Source: Moniliella sp. 'wahieum' (lineage: Eukaryota > Basidiomycota > Moniliellomycetes > Moniliellales > Moniliellaceae). From it: a stretch of 64,000 nucleotides of DNA. The notes below the pieces were generated by a model. It did not search any database, was not told where the DNA came from, and saw only the letters and a program-made list of their open reading frames with translations. The translations under genes were made by a program, and so were the position numbers. Where the stretch lies: NCBI GenBank assembly GCA_003971905.1, contig RSEE01000054.1, forward strand, positions 124,001 to 188,000, read 5' to 3'. Below are positions 11,112 to 20,800 of the stretch, one piece after another. How positions within the stretch are numbered: position 1 is the stretch's first letter; the number at the start of each line of letters is the position of its first letter.

Positions 11112-12812
11112 TCAACAGGGACCGGCCGCGCCCCTGCCTGCAAAGATGCACGGGGGTGCCCCAGTACCCGGCGCAGTCAGATCCTTTGTGTTGTTCCCTT
11201 GGCCAGGGGCATCCGTGGCACAGTCACGTTCAAAGTGTCCACGCCCGCCGCACCGCCAACAAAGGGCTGACGCCTTGTCCACACGCAAGATCGAGATCCC
11301 ATCATTGGGCGCAGTTGCCCCGACCCGCATCGCTTCGTATTGCCGTGCCAGCAGCGCACTCGATTCCATGTCTAGGCGGTCGTCTGCAAGCTTGTTCACA
11401 TCCCACCATAGCGTATTCATGGCCTGCATCGACTGGCGGTGATCTCCAGCGCGGTACACCATTTCTTGGTAATGGGGGTGTAGAGTTGCTGCCTTGAAAA
11501 AATCTCTGAGGGCGTCATGGAACAGGTCGGGGGTCCAGTTGCAATCCCTGAGGACATTGTACTCTAGGACGAGCTGGTACCACCGAGCCAAAGCCGCCGA
11601 AGCTGTATCGCGCAATGGATTCCAGCGAGCGGCCAGGCGATTGGTGATGGTGCCTGTATTAGCCGATGTAGTCCGCGCTAGCCGCAAAAGGGTAGCAATG
11701 ACCTGGTGCGGTTCATGCATGAGCATGTTGCTGTCATAGGCTTGGAGACGCGCATCAGTTTCCGCCGTGAGAGTGGTAAGGATCAGCATAAAAACCTTCT
11801 CCTTAAAACCATTGTCCACAGCAACCGCGTTGCCACATATGATAGGCCAAACACCATGTACGCCCGACGTGCGGAGTTCGAGACAGCGAAGCCAAGCAAC
11901 CGCATTTCCAGCTTGGAGATCGAGCAAGACATAGGCTGTGCCCATGCCTGAAACGCCGTTCTGTGCCTTAGTATACGCCTTGATAAGATCGTTCACGCTC
12001 GGATATAGTCCTTGTCACCTACCGTTATAGGTTGGGTGCATTCACTCGACTGATATGCCCAGCACGGTGTTGTATCACCTTGGAAAGGGGGTGCAACTTG
12101 GCAGGCTTGCGGCGCGCCCCATCAAAGGGGGTAAACGAACGAGGTTTGCTCGGGGGGGCAGCCGGCGGCAACGAGTCCCGGGGCATGGAGGGCCCCCGTG
12201 GGCTGGCGGACACAGTGGGCAGCCGGGTCACGGGAAGAGAGCGATCGGAACTGCCGATCTCAGCCTCTTCGGGCATCTCTTCAACCACAACAGAGTGCGA
12301 CCGGCGGATGTTGACTCGAGTTTCCACGTGAGGAGCAGGAAGTGCCACTCAGAGCGGCACGAGGTGAATGCAGCAGCCGCATCCCGGTCCAAATCTGCCC
12401 AAGTCAGGCCGTCGCGTTGTGCCTTGTAGAGGGGCGAGTCTTGGGGGACGCCGAGCTTGACAAAGTCGAAAATAGGACGCACGGGATCCATAATAGGAAC
12501 ATAGTCGGCGTCGTCAAACGTAAAGCGATCTAGGCGATAGTAGGCCCGCCATGCAGCATTGACATCGGGGCCGCGAAGGACACTCACCAGTAGGGAAAGC
12601 TGGGTCTTCAGACCATTCAGGGTGTCCTTGCGGCGAGTCGTAGCCAGGAGTTTTGCAAGAGAACAGCTCCTCTGCCGTGATACGATTTGGTGCAGCTCGT
12701 CAACGCAGTACTGAACAAGATCGGCCACCTCGCATTCGAAACCGTCATCTGGCACAGGCGAGCCTGCCTTCGGCTTGCCAACCTCGTCCCAGCGTGCAAT
12801 TTCTTCAACCAC
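11112..12812 (-). CDS. Gag-like polyprotein with CCHC zinc knuckle
   Basis: Retrotransposon capsid protein, read in two or three frame pieces. The first piece (12812-12228) starts MVEEIARWDEVGKPKAG and is helical. A Pro/Ser-rich linker (about 12348-12025) follows, and the last piece (11996-11112) contains the C-terminal capsid-like region and ends with a zinc knuckle, ALCWRCGGRGHFERDC (Cys-X2-Cys-X4-His-X4-Cys), near 11245-11290. The knuckle is the standard nucleic-acid-binding module of Gag. Frame breaks near 12320 and 12010 may be sequence errors, as in the host genes. I see no other enzymatic domain in this part. Confidence 0.75.
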
Positions 12813-13080
12813 CGCATCGCCGTAGGAGAGTGCGGGAGGGCCATAAGAACACGTTGGTAATCGTCGTCGTGGTGACCTTTGCGCATGAACGTGAACTGCG
12901 GCCAGACCATCATGGGAGGAGCCTGAGCAGTCGAGGCCGGCAGACCACCTGATTGTCGGCTTCGTTGTCGCTATTCATATTGGGAGAGTCAAAGAGTAGG
13001 GTGGGAGGGTGGGAAGAGCAGAAAAAAGATACCGAGAAAGGGAAGCGTGAAGCGCTTCAGTCTTGAAGCGGCCAAGACGC

Positions 13081-13092
13081 TCGGTAGCTACC
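13081..13092 (-). other. Primer binding site
   Basis: Directly inside the 5' LTR the minus strand reads TGGTAGCTACCG. TGG pairs with the CCA end of a tRNA and the next bases fit an acceptor end ...GCTACCA, as in initiator tRNA-Met, the usual primer of Ty1/copia elements. The tRNA identity is inferred, since that gene is not in this window. Confidence 0.75.
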
Positions 13093-13587
13093 ATGAAAGA
13101 TTGGGGGCTAGGGCGAAGCACTAGACTAGGCGATCAATGGGTGAGCGCGAATCGGTCACACCAATGAGAGCCCAGAACCGCGGTTGTCCGTTAACTGAGA
13201 AGTAGCTACGCTACCAAGCTAAGGACGATTGCACTGTGCAGGTGGGAACAGTCAGAGATAGCTTCTTGTAAGCTCCTGACGCTAGTCCAACCTTCAATGC
13301 AACCGCTGGACAAGGACAAGCGCCAGAAGCAGGAAGAGAACAGGAAGAGAGAGAACAGGAAGCTCACCTGTGCAGGGTGGGGAACAGTCAGAGATAGCTT
13401 CTGTAAGCTCCTGACGCTAGTCAACCTTCAATGCAACAGGGAGAAGAGGAAGGAGGGGAACGAGGGCGCGACGGTAACCAATCCGGAGCGCGCGAGTTGC
13501 GGAACTCTATAGCCAGTTCCGCTTGCCAGCGACATGGCCGATCCAGCCATCACACCAAGTGGTGCCACATGCCACCACACTCCAACA
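13093..13587 (-). repeat. 5' LTR of the retrotransposon
   Basis: 495-bp partner of the LTR at 9842-10337; it is the 5' LTR because the element reads on the minus strand. It keeps the same internal 72-bp duplication (about 13231-13302 and 13366-13436). Relative to the other copy it shows about seven length differences of 1-3 nt, mostly in G, C or T runs, and no substitution that I can find. Confidence 0.92.
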
Positions 13588-13592
13588 CACGG
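13588..13592. repeat. Target-site duplication, right copy
   Basis: CACGG, identical to 9837-9841. The match defines the insertion edges and argues that the element inserted once and has not recombined with another copy. Confidence 0.9.
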
Positions 13593-14334
13593 GACCCTCT
13601 GTGATGAAGCGTCGCGTGCGCGTCCACACGTCACGCTTTGCCTTCAACGTCATATGTTTTTGTTCGTGTAGCAGAGTTTAATTGAATGTTCAGGGCCGCG
13701 GCGACACTTCGCGTTCTGCGTCCACGGTTATAGGTTTGAGACGCCTACAGTCCGGGGAAGGAAACAATCAGGGAGAGGATATATTGATTGCCATGTATTA
13801 ATTCGTGCGGCAAAGAAAAAGGAGGGAAACGGGAAACGGGGGTGGCGACGAAAAGGGAAAGAGAGGACGTCTTCTCACAGATATACTCTCTCTACTAACT
13901 GAGAGAACAGGAACTTGTTACTGAAGACTATATGCACGCGCACACGCACTGATCAGTAGTGGGATCAAGATATTTCGGTGCTCAGTGTTTTACTGCTGAG
14001 TGGTATATTTTCTTAACAACACGTACTTTGGCGCAACCCCACCCCCCGCTTTCCACAGGGGGGAAAAACCTTTAGCGTTCGTCAACCATCATTCCATCCA
14101 CCCCCACTCCTCTCCTTCTGATTTCTCCTTCGCTGTTCACCAGACGCTCCTGATACCGCGCCACCCTATAACTCTTCATCGGCTCTTCGCACTAATGAAC
14201 ACCCGGGTTTCCTGAATTCATGAAGAGAAGATCTCATGGGGAGATGAGTGGGGGAGCAAGCATTTTTGACGCAGGGCAATAATTCCTTGGGATGGACTCC
14301 CCATCCTGCATATATGTGGTACTCTTGGACGCTT
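13593..14334. other. Intergenic, no gene seen
   Basis: Between the retrotransposon and the 3' end of cactin. AT-richer than its surroundings, with no ORF of recognisable content; presumably the cactin 3' UTR plus spacer. Confidence 0.5.
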
Positions 14335-16394
14335 TTACTTCCGATACCGCAGCTTGGTAAAGTTAAAGAAGAGCTGCAGCACCCCGCGCTCGAACGAGTT
14401 GCGGAACCCCTTGCGCCGCCCCATCTCCCACGGCTTTTACGATGCGGAACGCAATGTCCTCGTACGGAGGTCCGGCGCGGAACACCAGGAGCACCGTTTC
14501 CTCCTCGTCGCCCGGATGCGGCGCAGCTCATACGTGGGCGCCTTGAGCGGATCAATCAGGTCGGATAAAAATGTTGAACTGTAGCTCTTGGACCACCTTG
14601 GGTGGTGGGTTGTCGGTATCGTAGTGGGTCTGGTTGTACTTGTTCCACTCAAAGCCGGTTAGCGACGCGGTTCATAAACCGAGGCTTGCGCGGTCGGTAC
14701 TGTTCTCCCACGCATACGTCCCTTTGACTGCCGTCGGCACATTGAACGCTTCCTGGCCAAACGCCTCCACTTCGTCGTCCGAATCCTGGTCCATCGCCCG
14801 CGCTGCATCGGCTTGGTACCGCGCCAGGTCCTCGTCGCCGTCAAAGTCCTCGTCACCCCCACGCACTTCTTCTTGCGTCCCAGTCCGAAGAGCCGGCTTG
14901 GAATGGGAAGCCCGCGCCTTCTCCCTGCGCCATGGGCACAAAGGTTTGGGCCAGTACGGCCTTCCGAACCATGAGGAGAAGGTTCCGGTCTTGCGCCTGG
15001 TCCACGATGGGGAACTGGTCGACAAAGGGAAGGGTGGAGTAGTCGGTTTCTGGGATGGTAGGTGGCTCGAGATCCAACGTAAAGTTGGTTTCGGTGGGAA
15101 CGGAAGAGGGAGGGAGGGACCGCTGGTGAAGGAGCGCGACCTCACGTTGTTTCCTCCGCAAAAACTCGATCCGGTTGGCAAGGACAAGTTTATGGATTTC
15201 CCTCAGCTGGTGCCGTGCTAGGAATACATCATCTTGCGCACCAGCAACAGCCAGTATTCCATATCGATTGGTTCGCCCGAGCTGAGTTTGGCCACGACAG
15301 AGCGCTTCAGTGTCTCCAGTTCGTCCGCCGTCTTGGCCTCGAGCATGCTCTCCATTTTGGCTTGCACCTCGGGCTTGTCCTCGCGCAAAGAGGCAAGTGT
15401 CGTCACACAAGAGTTGAAGGGCATGCCAAAAGGCCCGATTCCGTGCATCCGTTTCGAGAGAGAGGTACATGGCAATGTCCGCCTTCAGCTCCACCACCTC
15501 CCCCTCATCGAGCATTTGAAAGACCGAGTCGGGCTCCTTCAGATCCACTTCCAATCCAGCCTCATCGTCCTCGTCGCCCTCGCCCATCTCCTCTTGCGGG
15601 AGGGCCATGCCATTGCGTTCTGCCAGCGCCATCTCGACCGATTTCGCCGACCGCCGGGCGCCCCGGCCAGGCTCGGCCCAGCGCAAATCATCGCCATCAC
15701 ATCGATTGGTTTCGCCCGATTCTCTCGTATCCGGATCGCAGCTCGCTTCTTGGCCTGCGTCAGAGAAAACTCATCTTCCTTCTCCACCCACTCTATCGCC
15801 CCTGATCCTGGTTCAAGCGAGTCAGTCGCTCCTCTTCCTCCCGGCGGAGCTGCGCCTCCTTCTCTCCGCTGGACTCGGCGGGCGGAGAGGAGCGCAATCT
15901 CTTCCTCGGCCTCTTTCCTCCGCACCTCGTCCCGCCGCCTCGCTTCCTCGGGGGTGAGACCCATGCGTCGTTCCTTCTCTCCTTTTTGCCCATCGCTGCG
16001 GTGGGCGCTGCTCCCTTCCCCGGCATACAGCAGCACCTCTGCCTGCTTTCGCCGTGCCTCGGTTCCTCCTCTTCCAGAGCACGTTTCCGTTTTCTCGCGC
16101 CGGCGCTCAGCGCGCTTGCGGTCCCTCCGCTCCTCATCCGTCTCCGCCGGCGGGGCGAACGTTCTCGCTCATGACGGTGACGAGCATGAGGCGAATCGTG
16201 TCGGTGACGCGACCGGGCGTCCCGGCGGTCGCGCTCTTCGTGCCGCCGCTCGTCGCGGCGATCGCGGTCGTGCTCCTCGTCTCGTCGGGAACGATGTCGG
16301 TCTCGACGGTCGGAGTGGGAGTGGGAATGGAGTGGGAGTGGGAGGAACGGGGACGGCGGTGCGTTGGGGGGCGCAGCGTCAGAGATTCGGGCAT
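14335..16394 (-). CDS. Cactin, spliceosome-associated protein (frame-disrupted)
   Basis: Cactin binds the spliceosome and supports splicing of specific pre-mRNAs; it is nuclear. A plausible start is MPESLTLRPPTHRRPRSS at 16394, followed by an Arg/Asp/Ser-rich stretch (EHDRDRRDERRHEERDRRD, HERERSPRRRRR) typical of splicing proteins. Near 15.8-15.7 kb is the conserved cactin core WVEKEDEFSLTQAKKRAAIR, RENRAKPIDVMAM. The C-terminal domain is clear near 14.6-14.34 kb: DLIDPLKAPTYELRRI, then AGPPYEDIAFRIVK and finally GVLQLFFNFTKLRYRK before the TAA at 14335. Acidic and linker regions lie between. At least four frame changes are needed. It is divergent from the gene at 16.56 kb, with about 165 bp between starts. 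Confidence 0.88.
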
Positions 16395-16559
16395 GGTGGT
16401 GGTGGCGGGGCTGCTGATCAAGTTGAGCACCTGCAAGCTGCTAGCAGCGCCATTCCGCCCTGCGGTGCGGAATGCGCGTGGATTTACCCCAGCTGTGCTC
16501 AGCGACAACCACGTCGCGTCAAGGCAGAGAGGAGGCAGGTCGACTGACAGACACCACCG

Positions 16560-18576
16560 CCATGGCCTCTGAGTGGGTGTGGTGCCTCGGCGCGCCCGGC
16601 GTGGTGGGTGTTCCCGCAGCAGGCACCGCGCCTGGGTGGGCACGCGCACCTGTGCCCTCTGACCGCCCCTCCTCCCCCCTCCTCCCTCCTCCCCGCCGCC
16701 CGCCGCGCCCGCCTCGTCGCCCGCCCACACCCGCCCGCTCGCCCGCCACGCGCTCAGCAGCCACGAGCGCCGCACGCTCGCCGACCTGGTCGCCGTCGCG
16801 CGCGCCGCGCACCCCAACCCACCTCCGCGCCTCCTCCGCGCCCTGGCCGTGGCCATGCTGCCTACGCGCGACGCGGACGAAATGGCTCGTCTCGCGCGCC
16901 ACGCCACCCTTGCCCGAGCGGCGCCTCGACTTGCCCGCCCCTTCCGCCGCCCGCGCTGCCGGGGCTGCCGCACAGCACGCGCGCACGCGCTCCTGCGCCT
17001 CCGCTGCCCCTCCCCGCACATTGGATCCGCCGACGCCGGCCGGCACCGCCCGCGCGCCCCCGTGCGCCCTGCCCCGCCCCTCCGTCCTCTCGACCGTGCG
17101 GACGCGGGCGAGGCGGAGCCCTCCTCGCCCCTGCCTCGTCCCCGCCCGCTCGCCCGCTCGCGCCTCGGCCTCGGAAACGCCGCATGCGGCTTCGGCCACG
17201 TACGCGAACGCGCGTTCTGCCCACCCGCGCATTGCGCGGCAGGAGACAAGCGTTCTGGGTCCTGCCCCTCCACACCACACCACCCATCCCATCCCAGGAT
17301 TCTCCCTCTGCTGCGCCAACCAGGCGGAAGAAGAACAAGGGCCGCGTGCCTCGCGAATTTCCGCTCGTCACGCGCTACCTTCCCAGCCGACCCGCACCAC
17401 CCCACCGCGACAGACGCGTCTCGCACCCCCGGTGTCCGAGGCGGGGAAAGCGCGCCTCGGCGCCCAAGGCGACCAAGGACACCCCCTTGTCCCGCACAAC
17501 GCTAGTACGGCGACCCATCCTTCTTCCGACCTGCCTGGAACCGCCGACTCGGTACCCGATGGTACTGGCCCAGGCCCTGCCTCTGACACCCTGTCCAAAC
17601 GGCGTTCTCCCCGTCCGCTCGCATGGCGCCGCGATCGAAGCGTAGGAAAACCAGGCCGGACGAGACGGTGCCTACGTCGCAACCGGGGGAAGATGGAGAT
17701 GGAAATAGAGATGGGGATGGAGATGGAGATGGGGGTGGGACGCAGCCGATGGAGCTTGACGTGTTCGGGCCTGTTCCGCTGCCTGCATCAGATCCTTTCG
17801 ACGAGGAGTTCCGCGCGCCCGCGGCGGTGGTACGAGGCGGGGTGAGCCGGCGCTACTCGCTGCGCACGAGGGACGTGTGCCCTCTGCCCCGTCTCCGCCT
17901 GGGTCGGTGGTCGAGACGTCTTCCCCAAGCGAAGTGGTACTTGCGCTAGGACTCGACCGAAGTAACCCCAACGACCCAACCGATCCAACCTATCCACCGA
18001 CCCAGGGCCGGAGGAAGCCCAAGAGGGAACAGCCGATCGTCCCTCTTGGTCGGCGAGGCGGAAGAGTGGGAAGACCTGGCTGACACGGACGACGAGGACG
18101 ACTTTGATTCGCTCTTGCCCCGCCCGTGCCCGCTTACGACGACGAGCACGGCGCCGAGCACGAACACGAGGCCGACAAGTGGGCCGGCATGGCCGAGCGG
18201 TTTGCCTTGTTGCCCGATGCGTTGACCCGGCTAGAAACGCTGTTCGCTCTGGCCTTGGGCGAGTGGGATCCGCCTCTGTCCGAGGCGCAGCGGTTGCACC
18301 AGATTGCCCAGCTAATCGTCCCGGCCTCGGACTTGGACCCCGTTCCGGTCGCGAAGCACAAGGAGACGAACCACGCGCCTTGGGTGCGCCGGGAGCCGGG
18401 CGGTGGGGCCGCCCCCCCTTTGTCGGTGGGGCGGGGACGAGACGCTCGTGTCCGAGCTGGGAGCCGAGCCTTCGTCGGACGATCCCTTGGCGTTGGCCGA
18501 TGCAGGTATGGACGGGGCTGCTTGTTTCCCGCTGGCACCGACGGAAGACCGAGGAATCTGGTTGTCCTCGCCATAG
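16560..18576 (+). CDS. Hypothetical low-complexity protein (frame-disrupted)
   Basis: I do not recognise the family. Probable coding text on the plus strand includes SSHERRTLADLVAVARAAH near 16.78 kb, a long Ala/Pro/Ser/Thr-rich section to about 17.3 kb, then MAPRSKRRKTRPDETVPTSQ at 17623. That is followed by a Gly/Asp repeat from GGNGAT codons near 17.70-17.75 kb and SDPFDEEFRAPAAVV. An acidic patch EEWEDLADTDDEDDFDSLLP near 18.08 kb precedes a folded-looking part, WAGMAERFALLPDALTRLET and LGEWDPPLSEAQRLHQIAQL. The end is TEDRGIWLSSP with the stop at 18574-18576. It could be two genes, the second starting at 17623. High GC makes opposite-strand frames equally long, so the strand is inferred from composition. 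Confidence 0.5.
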
Positions 18577-18735
18577 CACACCCTTGGTCCGACCCAATTT
18601 ACCTTTTGCTCATCCATCTACACTATGACGGTAGAAAGGGCCCAAGAAGCAGCCAGCCCAGAGAGGAAACAAACGAATGAATCAGGGAGTTGTGGAGCAG
18701 GGGGCTGCCCACAGGGTACGGGTACAGGGTACGAA

Positions 18736-20128
18736 CTACGCTATGGGCACGGGCCTAGGTCGCGCCCAGCGCCCCAGTGCATAGTTTAAGCGCAACACTA
18801 CCAAATCCCGGCCCATGCGCACCGAGTCGCGTAACAAGTCCACCTTGGACCCTGAGATCTCGTGCCAGTCCACCGCCACCTCCCCAATCGGCAACGGCAG
18901 CCGTGCCACTCGTCTTCTTCCCGCATCGAGTGCAGGTGTACTTTCTCGGGCGGGGGCGGAGGCCACCATGCGGCGTCCGCACAGGTTCCACCACCTCCTC
19001 CTTTGTCCTCTGCTGCGATCGCCGGGGCAGGCACGCGCCGGGCCAAGCGCGGCTTGTGCCACCTCGGGCTGGGCAAGGGAGGCAGTGGACGCCATCTCGG
19101 CCAGGAGAAGCAGCTCGACATCAAAGATCCACCGATCGATGTGGGCGAGCGGCAGCAGGTGGGCTACGGTGGGGCGCGTGAAGAGTTTGAAGCCGCACTG
19201 GGTGTCAGCGATGGCCGGCTGGATCGGTAGTGATTTCCCCTTGGTGCCCAGGGCAAGGCGGCAGCGACGGTGGGTGCATGAGCAACGAGAGGAGCAGGTG
19301 GAAGCCGTACATGAGCAGATTGCGCACCCACGAGCGCTAGCAACAACGTCAGCCTTCGTACCAAAGAGCACACCCGAGGGAAGAAGAAGAAAGCAAAGCA
19401 GGCACGCACCTTAACCGTGGCCTCGCTGCCGACGAGATGAGCACGAGAGCCAACGACAATGCCGTATCCGGCCGGCGACGCGATCCGCTCCATCTCAGCC
19501 ATGAGGCGGCCCAGGTCCGAGAAGCGAGTGGCGCCATCGGCATCGGCAAACAAGACCAGTTGGCCGCGCGAATGGAGCATGCCATGCCGCACTGCGGCGC
19601 CCTTGCCGCGGTTGTGCTCAAGACGGACGAGACGCATGTCGATGGCGGGGTGAGCGCGGGCATAGGCCAGCACTTGTTCGGCCGTGCCATCGGAGGAGCC
19701 GTCGTCGACAATGAGCACTTCGGGAGTGGGAGCGCGGCCGCGCAGGCGCGCAGGCAGCGCAGCCAGGGCGGCGGCAAAGGCGTCGGAGGCGAGATAGGCG
19801 AGCGCGTCGTCGAGCATCTGGGGCAAGCGCTTCGTCTCGTTGAAGGCGGGCACGACCACCGACACGTCCACGTCACCTGGTGGCACGCACGCTGTCGGAG
19901 AGCGCCGGGGGCAGCGGCGCGGCCTCGTCGGATGGGCGGAGCGGAAGGTGCGCTCGGAGGCGCAGAGGGGCTGCGGGGCAGGCGTGGCGAGCACGAGGAG
20001 CGCGCGCGTGGCGAGGACGAGGACGAGGAGCGGCGCGAGCACCAGCGCCGCCGCCACGCGCGGGTCCGACGACAGCCGCCCAGCGCCGCGCACACAGACG
20101 ACGCCACGCCCGCGGCCAGCGCAGCCAT
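18736..20128 (-). CDS. ALG5: Dolichyl-phosphate beta-glucosyltransferase
   Basis: Transfers glucose from UDP-glucose to dolichyl phosphate at the ER membrane, supplying Dol-P-Glc for N-glycan assembly. A start at 20128 gives an N-terminal membrane anchor (VAAALVLAPLLVLVLATRAL, one frame change needed). The GT2 domain follows: DVDVSVVVPAFNETKRLP, VLIVDDGSSDGTAEQVLAYA, HNRGKGAAVRHGML, VLFADADGATRFSDLGRL and VGSRAHLVGSEATVK. A 73-nt intron (19337-19409) separates this from RSWVRNLLMYGFHLLLSLLM. The second half carries DTQCGFKLFTRPTVAHLLP and DRWIFDVELLLLAE, and ends EVAVDWHEISGSKVDLLRD and RLNYALGRW. Between DVELLLLAE and EVAVDWHEI there is a lineage-specific insertion of roughly 60-70 residues, absent from yeast Alg5. 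Divergent from the arrestin gene. Confidence 0.9.
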
Positions 20129-20800
20129 CCACGCGGCGGAGGCGCTGACCGCCGTGCCGCCCGACGCACAGCAGGGCGCAGCCATCGGGGCAGTCGGAGC
20201 AAGCGAGGCGGAGAGACGCGAAGAAGAGAGAAGCGAAGCGCAGCAGCCACGTGCAGATGTTGGTCAGCTGCGTCTGAGCGCCGCTGGTGGTGCGGCGCCG
20301 CGCGCCACGTGGCACCCACCGCACCGCCCAACTCCGGCTGCCCCGCATCTTCCCATTTGCGCTGCCACCCCTGGTCGATCGCCCGGCTCGAACCCACGAC
20401 CTGCGCACGGCGTGTCGTGCGCGTGTTGGCTCCACCCCCGGACAGTTTGGCAGTGACCCTGGCCCCACACGGGCGCCGTGCAGCGAGGCATACCCGCGCA
20501 CGAGGCCACAACGGGAAAATGGCCCACGCCCCGTTTCAGAAACCCACAGGAAACGGGACAACCACGCGACGACTGCCCCTGCGCTGCCTGCCCGCAGACT
20601 GGTTGCGTGCTTGCCATGCCAGGCACACGCACGTTCGCACTTTCTTATCAAGCCCGTTTTTTTAGTGCACCCCCCACCACCTCCACCTGTCCAGCACGCC
20701 ACACGTACAGCTGTTCCTTTTCTCTCCGCCATTCCACCCGTGCCACAGCCGCCCCTCTCCTCCTCCTCCGCTCTCCGCCAGCGCACTCCCTGGCGAGAAG
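20129..20800. promoter_or_regulatory. Bidirectional promoter between ALG5 and the arrestin gene
   Basis: About 670 bp between two divergent starts; no further gene seen. It contains a tRNA-like remnant on the minus strand near 20380-20425 (a GGTTCGAGCC-type T-loop next to a 7-bp hairpin) that does not fold into a full tRNA. Confidence 0.45.

Larger units (their letters stand above)
9842..13587 (-). mobile_element. Ty1/copia-type LTR retrotransposon, gag-only, non-autonomous
   Basis: A complete 3,746-bp insertion. Two direct LTRs of 496 and 495 bp, each TG...CA, bound a 2,755-bp interior and are flanked by identical 5-bp duplications CACGG (9837-9841 and 13588-13592). On the minus strand the element begins TGTTGGAGTGTGG; a primer binding site complementary to a tRNA 3' end ending GCTACCA follows the 5' LTR, and a purine tract GAGGGGGGG precedes the 3' LTR. 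The interior encodes a Gag-like protein with one CCHC zinc knuckle and then only the first part of an aspartic protease; no integrase or reverse transcriptase motif is visible. Mobilisation would need enzymes in trans. The near-identical LTRs suggest recent insertion. Confidence 0.92.

Noticed and set aside
16134-17426. 430-codon open frame on the minus strand upstream of cactin
   Set aside because: Its Arg/Gly/Ala-rich content is typical of antisense frames in very GC-rich DNA. Only its end, from 16394 down, joins cactin.
20378-20430. tRNA-like sequence on the minus strand (T-loop GGGTTCGAGCC beside a 7-bp hairpin)
   Set aside because: The T stem does not pair, no matching 5' acceptor is found upstream, and no cloverleaf can be drawn. 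At most it is a tRNA relic.
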